From: Perkinsus olseni
Taxonomy: Eukaryota; Perkinsozoa; Perkinsida
Length of the DNA stretch: 64,000 bases
Direction: 5' to 3'
Assembly: GCA_013115125.1 (NCBI GenBank)
Contig: JABANN010000013.1
Location: forward strand, 83,294 to 147,293
Shown here: piece after piece, positions 21,846 through 32,894 of the stretch
Layout of the letters: the number at the start of each line of letters is the position of its first letter
How positions within the stretch are numbered: position 1 is the first letter of the stretch
Made by a program: the position numbers and the translations under genes
The notes under the pieces: generated by a model
What the model saw: the letters and a program-made list of their open reading frames with translations, nothing else
Told to the model about the DNA's origin: nothing
Databases searched by the model: none

Positions 21846-22713
21846 CTAACGGCGCCGCGTCACTACCTGAGGATGTCCAGTGTCCGCCATGAACCTCCAC
21901 AGCTCGACACTGGCTCGGTGGAGTACGGTGGCTGCAACTATCGTACACGGCCGACCGATAGCTTGCGTTATGCGCTCTCGGTGATTCAGGATCTGCAATG
22001 AAGACAATCGCCCCTCGGGCAAGTCAGCCTCCGCCTACCCATGAACTTGGCTTGCCCGGCTTCTTCGCCTCTAGCGCTGTTGATATGATACCCCCGGTCC
22101 GCGTGAAGGAGAGTTTATCGAAGTCAGGCAGGTCCTTAGAGCCCCGCTCCATCAAAGCCGTCATGAAGTACCTTCGAGTAGCGTACCACACCGAGCTCGA
22201 CAGTACCACCCTCACCCTATCGCCCTTAAGGGGAGGTGGCAGCCCTCCAATGAGACGGTCCTGATAGCCCGTCCCATAGACAGCAGCAGGCAGATATCAC
22301 TGTAGCTCGCCATGGAGATGTCGTTGTACGATACGTCGAGATGCTCCAGCGAAGGGCATTGGCTCTGCTCACAGCAAACCCTACATGCTCCTCAGACGCG
22401 GCAGGCCTTACCAGGATCTGTACGAGCGTGGCAAGGCTGGTGTCGTTGAGGCTGGTGCAGTCAAGCTGCGCCCTCACGACGTCACGATCCCTACACAGGG
22501 CGTGAGCTCTGACCGTTCAGCCGTCCACCGCTTCTACCTGATCCACTGGTCCATCACCGCCCTGATTCGCTCGACTGCCGACCCGACGGTGCCGGTGGTG
22601 GAAGAAGGATCTCCCGGCTCGTGGGTAGACATTGTAAACTACCAATGTCGAGGAGCGCGGAGAAGCTGGGATTTCAGATTCGATCTTGCGTCGAATTCAT
22701 AAGCGCGCGCCAT
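21846..22713 (-). CDS. Leucine-rich-repeat protein
   Basis: A short LRR protein. Splicing out a 47-nt intron (GTAAGG...GAGCAG, about 22413-22367) joins ATLVQIL to SQCPSLEHLDVSYN, giving a textbook RI-like repeat (LDCTSLNDTSLATLVQIL-SQCPSLEHLDVSYNDIS). IRTVSLEGCHLPL follows. One further frame change near 22230 leads to RVRVVLSSSVWYATRRYF. A last exon after a ~46-nt intron ends TDGHPQ-like text VVTRRR at 21846. The start is either the ATG at 22632 (MSTHEPGDPSSTTG) or the ATG at 22713 (MARAYEFDARSN), the latter lying inside the shared promoter motif. Function unknown. Confidence 0.6.
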
Positions 22714-22723
22714 GTTGATCGAT
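22703..22723. promoter_or_regulatory. GC-rich motif shared with 34550-34570
   Basis: Reads GCGCGCGCCAT, two variable bases, then TGATCGAT. The same 19 of 21 bases occur at 34550-34570. Both copies lie in a divergent intergenic region between a minus-strand gene on the left and a plus-strand gene on the right. Either a promoter element or, on the minus strand, a start-codon context (ATGGCGCGCGC). The role is inferred from position only. Confidence 0.45.
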
Positions 22724-23274
22724 GAAAAAGCCTAGGCCAGGATTCTTCCACAAGTTTCTGTCAGCTCTAGGATGAATAATCCGCCTCGGTCGACTGGAGA
22801 GCTTTTAGCGACTGAGTAGGACTTGTCGTCTAGTACGGCTAGAGGTGAGTTACGTCTAGTGACACTTTCTTATGGTTTCATTATCGTGAGTAGTGCTGGT
22901 TGCGTTGCAAAGAGGCTATGACGATAATGGGCCGCTGACCAGATTACTCGAGAAAACGAGAAGCTGAGTGAGCTTGGGACGGCTCTGTGTAGTTCTGCTG
23001 TGGTAAACACCGGTGATTCTCAGTGCAACAGTAAGATAGTTGTGCTGCTCTGCTGAGCATCACTATCTTATTGAAAAGAATTACACTACGTTAGCTTTAC
23101 AACGCTAAGGTTATTTTGGTAAGATACTAGCGACGGCCAAGACCAGATGCACTTGTGTCAACGCTGATGAACTCGAACCACATCTGCGGGGCCAAACTTG
23201 AGGGATGAGGGAGTGTTACATCGGTGAATCGATCAGTCTATAAATTTTCTAATTCCTTTAAAGACAAGCACATC
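22724..23274. other. Divergent intergenic region, LRR gene / USP gene
   Basis: No coding frame is recognised. This is likely the promoter and 5' UTR of the UDP-sugar pyrophosphorylase gene. 'ctatcttattg' and 'gtaagatagttgtg' near 23033-23075 could form a weak stem. Nothing else stands out. Confidence 0.45.
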
Positions 23275-25843
23275 ATGCCAGCTCTAACCGACGAAGAACG
23301 CCGACTTTACGAGTACCTGAATTCCCCCGAGTCTCGTCAGGAGCATCTTTTTGCGGGAGTGGATGATGTCGAGAGCAACGAAGGTGAGCCGAGCGAGCCT
23401 ACTGCCGGGTAGACGTGTTGTGATGGGTCGCTTCAGGTGCTCGGAGGCTGTTGAGTCAGCTGGTGGCCGCAGACCACACTACTGCAGGAGGTCTCAAAGA
23501 TTACATTCAGCGCGGTCAGAAGTTGTTGGAGGAGTCCAGTGAAGGTGTAAATCCTTTTGAAGGTTGCGAGGTGGAGATTCCCCAAGGAGAGAAGCTTGAA
23601 GCTGGTATGTGGCAGAAACAAAAATTCCCTTCCAATACCTTGTCGCGAAGGTACTCAGAAGTTTTCCGAGATGGAACAGGCCGGTATGGACTCGCTGAAG
23701 GGCCTCTGTTTCTGCCTTGTTGCTGGTGGTCTGGGCGAGAGGCTCGGCTTTCCCGGAATCAAGGTGGCATCTCTCCGCACTTCACATCCTCTTCCACGTG
23801 CTAGTTTGTCTCAGGTTGCGTTGCCTGTCGAGACGCAGACGAACATGTGCTACTTGGAGTGGTTCTGCAGAAACATCCTCGAGATGCAGCGGGTGGCCAG
23901 GGAAAGGTCGGGTGACAAGACAGTCACTCTTCCATTGGCCATCATGTGCTCGGCAGACACCTATCAAGGTGAGCCCTCTTCGTGGTACTTCGGGCTGCCT
24001 GGAGGTTAGCGGTCATCTGTAGGCACTATTGATCTGTTGAAGGAGCACAACAACTTCGGTATGGCCGAGGACCAGATCACTCTTATGCTGCAGGACAAGG
24101 TACAACGACAATGTCACGCCGTGGCTGAGCCAACTCCGGTTTATCCAGGTGCCTGGCTTCATCAACTCGAGTGGGAAGATCGGCGTTAAGAAGGACGATC
24201 GCTGGGTGGCTGAGATGAAGCCTCACGGCCACGGAGATGTAATGCCCTTCCTGCGTTCAGTTGGGAACTCACAGTTTTCGAGCTTGCAGGTTCACACTCT
24301 CCTGCTGAAAACTGGGCTCGCACAGAAGTGGGTTAAAGAAGGCCGCACTAACCTCGTATTTTTCCAGGACACCAACGCCCTTGCAATGCGCGCTGTACGT
24401 TGGTCATATCCCCTCTGTCAACAACTTATTTTTGCTCGTTTATTAGATGTGCGCCCTTCTGGGAGTCTCGAGAACGAAGGGCTTTGATATGAACAGTCTT
24501 TGCGTAAGCTGACCAATGTCTTCGACGTCGCCCCAATTTCTCCCGTAGGTGCCCCGTGTGCCCGGTGAGGCTGCCGGTGCTCTGTGCAACCTGTCCTATC
24601 CCGATGGTCGCAAGCTCACCTGCAATGTTGAGTAAGTGCCCCGTTCTGAGCACCAATGGTCTTATCTACCGCTCAACAGGTACAACCAGCTCGGACCTCT
24701 TCTCCAGAACCAGGGCGGAGATGTTGCTGGCCCCGATGGACTCTCTCCGTAGGACCACACTGTTCTGGAAGGCCCCAAGTAGTGGCGTCGTCCTCTAGGT
24801 ATCCCGGTAACATAAACTGTATTATGTTTGATCTGCCCGCGTATTATAAGACCTTGGAGGAGTCCAAGGGAGTCGTTCCTGAGTTCGTCAACCCTAAGTA
24901 AGCATCTCGATAGTCTAAACCTTATCGGTTCTGATTGCCCCTTCACTAGGTATCAGCCAGGCAGTAGAACTGACTTCAAGTCGGCCACTCGTCTGGAGTG
25001 CATGATGCAGGATTACGCCAGACTCATGCACAACTGTAAGGCGAGGGTGGTCGCTCTCATGGCGTTAGAAAATTTTTGCTCGCTTCAAGGTTCCGTTGGA
25101 TTTACCATGATGGAGCGCTGGCTCTGCTTCTCCTGTGTCAAGAACGCCACAGCCGATGCCGTCAAGAAGCTGCAGAGTGGCCTTCCAGCTGACTCGGCCT
25201 TCTCTGGTGAGGTTGAGTTCTGGGACCACAACTCGAAAATGTTGCAGACTGCAGCTAAGGCCAACGGTGAGCTCAATCCTCCCACGCCGTTGCAATCAAG
25301 GCCATGGGTCAGGTCAATCGTTCTCGGTTAGCGAGCCAGTCAACATGGAGTTCCTCGGCCTTTCCCAGAAGGTTGGCCCGCGCGTCGTATTGAAGCCTGA
25401 GGTCGGCTGCTGCCTCGACCAAATCAAGAATATCGTCCACGGTCCCATTGTAAGTCACGAAAGGCCACTCGCGTGGCTCCGTCGGGAACTGTCTACTGCT
25501 CAGGCTCTCGGCAACGCAGAGTGCAGTCTGATCGTTGAAGGGCCTTGTTCCATCAAGAGACTTCAACTCACTAGTGGCGCTGTTGTCGTCCATCCTAGTA
25601 AGCATTGCCCCACTCCCCCCCCCCCTGTCTATTTGTGTGTACGGTTGCCGCTTCAGATGCCGAAGTCGATTGCGATACCCCTGTTAACAACAAGGGTTGG
25701 AAGTTCCAAGCCGTGAAGGAGGGCGAAAAAGTAAGTTCAGTGTCTGGTTCGTCAGGTCAATCAATTGCCACTCTGATCAGGTCGACGACGCGACAGCCAT
25801 CCGTGGATTCCGTGTTGACAAGGTGGAAGCTAAAGACTTCTAA
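23275..25843 (+). CDS. UDP-sugar pyrophosphorylase (USP), EC 2.7.7.64-like
   Basis: Converts sugar-1-phosphates plus UTP to UDP-sugars, feeding glycan synthesis. ATG 23275 (MPALTDEERRLYEYL). A phase-1 intron of about 54 nt (23384-23437) joins VESNE to GARRLLSQLVAADH. Diagnostic motifs in order: GLKDYIQRGQKLL, NPFEGCEVEIPQGEKL, LVAGGLGERLGFPGIKV (nucleotide loop), ALPVETQTNMCYLEW, PHGHGDVMPFL (~24230), VFFQDTNALAMRA, PYPGNINCIMFDL, FVNPK|YQPGSRTDFKSATR + LECMMQDY, VGFTMMERWLCFSCVKN and SGEVEFWDHNSKML. The C-terminal beta-helix follows, ending IRGFRVDKVEAKDF with a TAA at 25841. At least eight introns. Similarity is to plant and protist USP rather than to the animal UGP or UAP types. Confidence 0.9.
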
Positions 25844-26186
25844 GATGTTTTATGTTTCGATTATTCGGTGCCTCAACTATACTCCTGAGAGTGAATTTAT
25901 ACTAAACTAGTGAATCTCGTGTCAAGTATCATACCAAATGCCGGGGTGTGTTATGTTATAAGTGACCAGGAATGCTGTATTGATACCAGTGGAAAAACTG
26001 TCTTGGTGGGCACCACTTGGACCGTACTAGCATTGCTCAGCTTCCTGGCGACATACACCACAAGTCGAAAGCTCTACGATGATAAAGAGCCCGGTATCAT
26101 TTAAATAGTGTAGATAAGCTCCGGACAACTTCTTCCGACCCGACTGGATGAACACAAGAAAGGGCGAATTAGAATGAAAACAGAAA
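25844..26186. other. Convergent intergenic region
   Basis: Between the 3' ends of USP (plus) and nitrilase A (minus). A 64-codon frame (25910-26104) with a hydrophobic patch is present but has no support. No other feature was seen. Confidence 0.4.
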
Positions 26187-27794
26187 TCACACAGATGATA
26201 GAAAGGGATGTTCCAACTCGCCATGACGTCTTCTGGTCACTCTTTGTCCAGCGGCTTGGACCAGGGCGAGCGCTACGAACATAAGACAAGATACTGCGAC
26301 CAGATCTCCCAAGTATACCGCTAGAGTGGTACCGGTCCCTAGTGAGACAGTACCGACGATAACCTCCTCGGTGCATTTATCTCGCTCGAAACCAACAACC
26401 TTGTTGCCGAGGGGGTCTATAATTGCCGAGTCCCAACCGACGTCAGCCTTCACTATGGCAACCCTGTTCTCGACTGCGCGGAAGACGGCAGTGGCGAAGT
26501 GGCTGCGTACGGCCGCCCAGTCTTGCGAGGGGTTCAAGATGAGAGTAGAGCCCTCGGAAACGAGTTCCCGAGCCGCACTCGGAAAGTCCATATCATAGCA
26601 GATTAGTGACCCGACACGACCGTAGCCGCCTGGGGGGAGCTGCAGACCATCGACATGCTGGTCCACTAGCGCCGGGTTCAGCGGGATGGTCGGGTAGCCA
26701 AACACGAGCTTACTCTTCTCGCCGCTGATGCGGATTGGGTGCTGCTTTCCGTAGACGTTTTGGATCACCCCGTTAGGGCCTATCGTCAAGGCTAAATTGC
26801 CCCAGGTTTCCGTCTCCGCCCCGACGGTCATAGAAATATGTAACTCTTTGGCTAGCGGGCCGAGCTCCCGTTCAACGAAGCCCGTCGCTGCACTCATGTT
26901 CTCGAAGAGCCCGAGCCAGGCCTCAGGCCAGACCACAATCTTCGCGCCGTACTCCTCCACAGCCGTGCGGGTCCTGGCCAACTGCTCATCAACGCTAGCG
27001 GCACACGATACTCTCTCGCCATAGTGGAGCAGGTAGCCATGATCACAGAGTGGACTTGGCAGGTAACCGCCTGGGGAGACAGCCGCTACGGTGACAGTGG
27101 CCTGTCCAGGGATCATAGACGTGTAGTACAGCAGTACACTGAACAGAGTCCATCCCAGGACGCCCACTTGCCACAGGTTGAGCACGTGCCGAGGGTTGAG
27201 GGACGTGAGGGCCTGCGCCAGGGCCGCGTTACTGCACATCACGGCGAATTCCAGGCTATAGAAACCGAACAGGGCGATGGGCTGTATCAGGACCGGTGAC
27301 CCGTGGAAGGGGGTCGATAGGGACTCCATTGTACCAAGGAAACGCGCCGTTGCGTACATCAGCGATACCCACATGGCCGCGACATGGAGAGAATAGTAGC
27401 CTGAGTCGCACTTGAACGCTAGGCTTTCGAAGAGGCCCGCCAGCCACCAGGATATGCCCCAACCCAGGCCGATCAGCAGGCCAAGGCCAACGTCGAGCCC
27501 CATGTTCCAGAAAGTGATGCCGAGGGCGAAAAAGAACGTCATGACCGGTGGCCATATAGAGTTGCTGAGCCTCTGGGCAGCCAACAAGGGCGACAGACAG
27601 AACAGGGAGACTGGCCAGAGCTCCAGAAGATACGGGAGACCGATGTGCACCGTTCTGATATTGAAGAGCACGATGGAGCTCAAGCATAAAAGAAACAAGG
27701 TTGGGGCGTTGGAGTTGGAGGCCGTCAGAGACAGGACCATCAGCACTAATAAGTAAACAACTGAGGGAAGGCTGGTCCACACCGCAGCTGCCAT
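26187..27794 (-). CDS. Membrane carbon-nitrogen hydrolase A (Lnt-like)
   Basis: A polytopic N-terminus (about residues 1-230, seven or eight hydrophobic segments) is fused to a nitrilase-superfamily domain. This is the architecture of apolipoprotein N-acyltransferase. Catalytic triad, counted from ATG 27794: Glu ~291 in IVVWPEAWLG, Lys ~350 in VYGKQHPIRI and Cys ~399 in LICYDMDFPSA. A last hydrophobic segment (VAVSCLMFVALALVQAA) precedes a basic tail. It appears to be one uninterrupted exon of about 535 codons, unlike its spliced neighbours, though a spliced upstream exon is possible. Only 71 bp separate it from a paralogue on the same strand, so this is a tandem duplicate. The acyl acceptor in a eukaryote is unknown; a role like bacterial lipoprotein acylation is not shown. 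Confidence 0.8.
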   Translation of the reverse strand: MAAAVWTSLPSVVYLLVLMVLSLTASNSNAPTLFLLCLSSIVLFNIRTVHIGLPYLLELWPVSLFCLSPLLAAQRLSNSIWPPVMTFFFALGITFWNMGLDVGLGLLIGLGWGISWWLAGLFESLAFKCDSGYYSLHVAAMWVSLMYATARFLGTMESLSTPFHGSPVLIQPIALFGFYSLEFAVMCSNAALAQALTSLNPRHVLNLWQVGVLGWTLFSVLLYYTSMIPGQATVTVAAVSPGGYLPSPLCDHGYLLHYGERVSCAASVDEQLARTRTAVEEYGAKIVVWPEAWLGLFENMSAATGFVERELGPLAKELHISMTVGAETETWGNLALTIGPNGVIQNVYGKQHPIRISGEKSKLVFGYPTIPLNPALVDQHVDGLQLPPGGYGRVGSLICYDMDFPSAARELVSEGSTLILNPSQDWAAVRSHFATAVFRAVENRVAIVKADVGWDSAIIDPLGNKVVGFERDKCTEEVIVGTVSLGTGTTLAVYLGDLVAVSCLMFVALALVQAAGQRVTRRRHGELEHPFLSSV

Positions 27795-27865
27795 CAACAC
27801 CAGGCGATCGTTGCTGCTGTGAAAATTACATAATCACTCCAAAAAACGATAGTTGCTCGGTCGAC

Positions 27866-29344
27866 TCATGACAGCTTGACGTGATTGCGGCTTCGGCTCT
27901 TTAAAAACTTCCATGATATCACAAATAGAAAGCAAACCACAGGTATTAGGCTACCATAGAGGGCAGCCATGGTTGGTTCCCCGGAGCCCAAGCCCACGGG
28001 GCCAACCACAGCATGACGGACTGACTCCCGGCTCATGTAGGAGGCGACTACATTCCCTCTGGCATCGATGATGGCTGAGTCCCAGCCGGTGTCGGCCTTG
28101 ACGATTGGCAGGCGATTTTCTATCGCCCTGAAAACGTAGGCCGCGATGTGGTTCCTCATCGCGGACCAGTCAGAAGAAGGACTGAGGATCATCTCAACCC
28201 CTTGCCGGCCCAGCGTGGCGGCGGACTCGGGAAAGTCCATATCGTAGCAGATGAGGGGCCCGACTCGGACACTGGAGGCATGGTACCCGAGCCAGTCTCC
28301 TTGAACGCTGAAGTCCCTGTACCCGTACTGCTTGGGGCTTTGTTCGCCAAGCAGCTTCACTGGATTCATCTTGCCGTAGTAGCCCAAGACCTCGCCCTCA
28401 GGGCTAATGGTCACCGCTAAATTGGACCTGTCCTTCGTGTGCATGCCGATAGTCAAGAGGATCCCTAATTCCTTAGCCAACGGAGCGAAGGTCTCGTCTA
28501 CGGCCTCCTCAAGCTGCGTTTGGTTGTCATAGGCACCGACCCATGCCTCACTCCATACCACCACTTTCGCCTCGGTCTCGTTTACCACGCGACGTGTCGC
28601 TGCGATCTGCTCCTTCAATGATGTCGTGCAGGGAAGGGCCTCTCCGAAGTGGCTTCTGGTCCCGTTCTTACAGGTCAGCACTGCCGATGGCAACAGTCCC
28701 CCAGGGGCAACGGCCGCCACCGTGGCTTTGCGGCCGCTAGTACCGCTATCGGCAGTTGAGTACTGTACTACACTGAGCCCCGCCCAGAGGCATGTGCCGA
28801 CGAGCAGCCTCCTCAAGACGTGTTTCCGTCGCTGTGTGGAGGCCGTGGACAATGCTTGAGCAACACAGCCATTGAAGGCACCAATAGCGAAGTTGAGGCC
28901 GTGACAACCCACCGCGGAGATTGGTTGAAGAAGGAGTGGTACCACATAGAGAGGGGTGGCTACGTTCGGCATGGTCCCGGCGATTGTGATGACCATATAC
29001 TCGACGCAGGCCCAGAAGGAACCGACCACAATAGGGAAAAGGGGGTCCTCTTCAGATGCTCTGAAGAAGCAACTCCACAGGAGGCCGATGGGTGCGCCTA
29101 GAGCCACTCCGACTAGCAGAGGGACTGCAATGGTCCACGCGTAACCAGCTGACGCCAAGGCGAACGAAAGTGTGGTCACCCATAGAGGAGCACCGCGTTG
29201 GTGGGCGATTATCACCGGTACGAGGACCACAAAACTAAGAGGCCAGAGCTCGAGGATGGGGCCACTGCTCAGGGGGACCGAGCGAAGCGGCCAGATGATG
29301 GCCGAGATGATACTCACGGCAAGTGCCTTCCTTGTGCGCCACAT
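27866..29344 (-). CDS. Membrane carbon-nitrogen hydrolase B (Lnt-like)
   Basis: Paralogue of the downstream gene, 492 codons from a clear ATG at 29344, intronless. It has the same layout: several N-terminal membrane segments (LWPLSFVVLVPVIIAH, VTTLSFALASAGYAWTIAVP and others), then the nitrilase domain with KVVVWSEAWVG (Glu), YYGKMNPVKLLGE (Lys) and PLICYDMDFPESAA (Cys). A C-terminal membrane segment (SLIPVVCFLFVISWKFL) and a basic tail follow. Conserved shared blocks such as AVFRAVENR / YVFRAIENR and VKAD(V/T)GWDSAIID show common descent. Both copies keep the triad, so both are probably active. The exact substrate is unknown. Confidence 0.82.
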   Translation of the reverse strand: MWRTRKALAVSIISAIIWPLRSVPLSSGPILELWPLSFVVLVPVIIAHQRGAPLWVTTLSFALASAGYAWTIAVPLLVGVALGAPIGLLWSCFFRASEEDPLFPIVVGSFWACVEYMVITIAGTMPNVATPLYVVPLLLQPISAVGCHGLNFAIGAFNGCVAQALSTASTQRRKHVLRRLLVGTCLWAGLSVVQYSTADSGTSGRKATVAAVAPGGLLPSAVLTCKNGTRSHFGEALPCTTSLKEQIAATRRVVNETEAKVVVWSEAWVGAYDNQTQLEEAVDETFAPLAKELGILLTIGMHTKDRSNLAVTISPEGEVLGYYGKMNPVKLLGEQSPKQYGYRDFSVQGDWLGYHASSVRVGPLICYDMDFPESAATLGRQGVEMILSPSSDWSAMRNHIAAYVFRAIENRLPIVKADTGWDSAIIDARGNVVASYMSRESVRHAVVGPVGLGSGEPTMAALYGSLIPVVCFLFVISWKFLKSRSRNHVKLS

Positions 29345-29617
29345 TAAGGGCCAAAGGTACTACAGGAGCCAGCCTTGGCTAGTACCACATTCTCAACAAC
29401 ACTTTACTTAACTCAATCCGAAGTGTAATGGTAGGGGAAACTCGGGTATGTAATTGACACAGTGACGAGGGGCAGCACTCAAGGAAACGTCCACCGCAGT
29501 GAAGGTGGCCCCCGACGGAAGCCCAGCAGGCCGTGCTAGATCAGCGGAAACAACAACAATTCTACTACGCGACACCAACAAAACGTAACGATACAGGTTC
29601 GAATTCCCCTACCCCAT

Positions 29618-32295
29618 CTACTCCATCTTCTTCAGCTCGATGGGCTCCTCCTCCTTAGTGGCCTCGGTGGCGGCCTTGGGAGCCTCGCTGGCGGGCGCAG
29701 CACTGGTGAGGTCCGCAGCAGAGACCGCTTGCTCCACGCAGACGTCCAGCATCTTCTGGAGGCGATCGAGGATGGTGCGCGGGTCATCAACCATCCCAGC
29801 GGCGATGCAAGCGTTATCGAATAGTTGAGTCACGGCGACCTTGGCTATGTCCTCCGTGCGAGCTTCCTTCGACGCAGCCAGGTCTCCCAACTTGCGTACA
29901 GTGGGATGGTCCGGGTTGAGCTCGAGGGTCATAGGGATGGCCTAAGGAGACAAATGACTCTCTTTATACTCGAAGAGGACCACGTATCGCAGCATGCGGC
30001 GTACTACTACCTGAAGGGCGTCGTTCTGATCGCCCTGACCAGACTGGGCCATCATCTGCTTCATCATCCTCCTCATTTGGGGAGAAATCGCAGAGGTGAC
30101 CACGGCCGGAGAGTTGACGAGACGATCGCTGAACTTCACGCCGTTCACCCGCTCGCCCAAAACCTCCTTCACGAAGGACTCGAGGTCATCGCGGCTAGCC
30201 TCGGGCATCTCCTTCTTTGCATCATCGCCGTCGTCGCTTTTCAATATTTCCTTCTCAATCTCCTCTTCGCTGTCTACCGACACCAACCGCTTGCCCTTGA
30301 AGTTCTCTATATAGCTCACAACGAAGGCGTCGATGTCCTCAGTCAACAGCAGGACGTTGACACCCTTGTTCTCGAAGGCCTCCATGTAAGGCGAAGCAAG
30401 AGCTGTCTTGCGGTCCTTGGACTGGATGTAGTAGATGTTGTTCTGCTCATCAGTCATCGAGTCAAGGTAGTCCTGGAGGCTCAGGAGCTCGCCGGAGCCG
30501 CCGTTGCTAGACTCGAACCTCAGCAGCTTGAGGATGAGGTCCTTGTGGTTGCCGTTGTTGTTCTGCTGGTCCTCGAGCAGGCCCGCCTTGAAGTAGAAGC
30601 CATACTTCCTCCAGAAGGCATTGTACTTGTCGGCATCACGACGAGCTTGATCTGCTAGGAACCTAAAATCACGCAATGAAGCTAACCACCCGCGACGGAG
30701 CAAATACGATTCGAGGACTGTACTTCACGACCATAGTGGACGGCTACCGAAAGGCTCATGCCAAATACGCGCACACAAAGCTGAGCCGTAGGCGCATACA
30801 CCAACAAACACAGCGCGAAATCTTTCGTCACGTCTATCGTCGGGTCGAGATGACTACCTCAGAATCCTCCTAACAACCGCCGTGCTGAGCTTCCTCATCA
30901 AGGCCGTATCTTGCATGTTCTCTCTGGAGATGTTCAAAGGCATGTCCTCACAGTCGACTACTCCTCGGATCCAGTGGAGCCAGGCAGGGATAATCTCATT
31001 GGCATGCTTCTTGATCAACACACGACGACAGTAGAGTGACACCTGAGGAAGCACGATATCGAGATCGCGTTAGCAAATACGTCAATCGACCCAGTGTATA
31101 ATTGCAAACCAACATTTGTAGACATTGCCAAGATTGCAGACACTCCAATCTCGGCACTATCGATGAGAACGGTGTTCTACAATAGTGAATGGTTACGATG
31201 ACTGTAGTACAATAAACAGCATCGGTTACTTCAAATCCACTAACCGAGGTACAGTGACCAATAATCGAAACAGTGTCTATTGAAGAACCGAGTGAGATAC
31301 AGTTATTAAGCAAGTCACTCAATAGTTGATCTTCGAGATCTTCCATACCGCAACATCTTCATTGGCCCCAAAATTACCTGTACATCAGCATCCTGCTGGA
31401 ACCAGCGGTTGGGAGCCTCCTCCGGGATGTAGAAGACGGACTTGATAGCGAGGGGAGCGTCCGTGTGGTACATCAGAGAGTACATAGGCTCACCATAGGA
31501 GGACCCAGAGAGGAAACGATAGAAGTTAGTGTGCTCCTCCTCAGTAGCACTGGTCCTCGTCCAGAGAGCGTCGTTCTTGTTGATCTTAACCTTGTCACCC
31601 TTCTCTCCGTCGGCCATCCGGATAGGGAAGTCCACGAAGTTACTGAACTTGGCAGCGGCCTTCTTGACGGTCTCTGGCTTGCAGAAGTCGGCGGCGTCCT
31701 CCTTCAAGTGCAGCACAATCTTGGTACCACGAGGAAGGCCCTTCACTGGTTTGATGGTGAAACTGCCCTGGCCATCGGACTCCCAAACGTGGCCTTCACC
31801 GTCCTCGGCTGCATCGGCCGAGCGAGAGAACACCTCCACCTTGTCGGCCACCACAAAACTAGAATAGAAGCCCACACCGAACTGACCGATGATCTGGTTG
31901 GCAGTGTCTCCCGAGGCGTTGACCTTGTCTGATGTTATAAATTCTTTGGAACCGGATCTGGCGATCGTGCCAAGATTCTCGATAAGCTCGTTCTTGGTCA
32001 TACCGATGCCGGAGTCCTCTATGATGAATTCTCTGTGCTTCGGGTCGATGGTGATGCTGATCTCAATGGGAGTCTCGGGGTCCGCCAGAGACTTAACCTT
32101 ACCAGCGGTCTGGAGGAACCGCAGCTTCTCGCATGCATCAGAGGCGTTGGAGACCAACTCACGAATGAAGACCTCTTTGTCAGTGTACAAGGACTTGGCA
32201 ACAATGTCCAACAGCTTGCGAGTTTCTGTCTTGAATTCATGAGTGGAACCAGCAGCAGTGGCATCGCTGCTGAACGCGGCACTGAATGCTGTCAT
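29618..32295 (-). CDS. Mitochondrial-type HSP90 chaperone (TRAP1-like)
   Basis: ATP-dependent chaperone. ATG 32295 ([17 protein letters not shown]) gives a Ser/Ala-rich, acid-free leader like a mitochondrial presequence. The ATPase domain follows: [51 protein letters not shown] and [13 protein letters not shown]. Exon 1 ends WFQQDADVQ before a ~334-nt intron (about 31375-31042), large for this window. Exon 2: [27 protein letters not shown]. Exon 3 (about 30662-29989): [43 protein letters not shown]. The last exon starts after the acceptor at about 29945: [18 protein letters not shown] ... PIELKKME, stop 29618. It ends in KKME, without the MEEVD or KDEL tail of cytosolic or ER forms, supporting an organellar type. 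An alternative first exon upstream of 32295 cannot be excluded. Confidence 0.88.
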
Positions 32296-32894
32296 AGGAG
32301 TTGAGGAAACCCAGGGCCTGAGAGAACTACTCCAACCACATCGGGTCAGAAGCACAAGAGGGCCCTACCTGAGTATCCGCCTGGGGCCAGGAGGAGGTGT
32401 CGGACGCCTGGCACTCGACGACGCTACATTGGCCAGAGTCACTATGGACCTGTGGCTCATCTGCAGCCCCGTGTTGGACAACTTCGACAACATTACTGGA
32501 TGTGGAAGTAAATGAAACTGAAAGATACTCTCGAGATCGATCCATGCATCTCACGGACAAGGTTGAAAGATACGCTCTGGCACTCCCACTTCCAACGCAA
32601 CACTCAACCTTCAAGCCGTTCAATATACCTCCTCAACAAATCCGAAACCCCTACGGGCTTATTATAAAATCATGCATGAACGACCATTGGCCCGTTACTT
32701 TGGTACGGGTTGGACGACGCAGTCCCACATCTCAAATAATAATACTGCAGACGGCAGAGCAACTATCAACGCTAATTTGCGGGAAAGGTGGTATGAGCCA
32801 TTAATGACCAGCCACTGGGAACGCTGGTATTATCATCAACGTACGCATAACGGTGTTGTGTCGGCAATAACAAAGCTTCATTGACAGAGTGGGA
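32296..32894. other. Region between TRAP1 5' end and RNR R2 3' end
   Basis: Presumed promoter/5' UTR of TRAP1. A minus-strand frame (about 32560-32356) continues into the TRAP1 frame only if a short intron ending TTCTCTCAG is removed, so a non-coding or leader exon may lie here. No independent gene was recognised. Confidence 0.4.

Noticed and set aside
22367-22386. A 20-nt 'micro-intron' in the LRR gene
   Set aside because: An alternative donor GTAAGG upstream gives a normal 47-nt intron and a perfect LRR consensus, so a 20-nt intron is not needed.
29825-30658. 277-codon plus-strand frame
   Set aside because: Antisense shadow of the TRAP1 exon; no coherent motif of its own.
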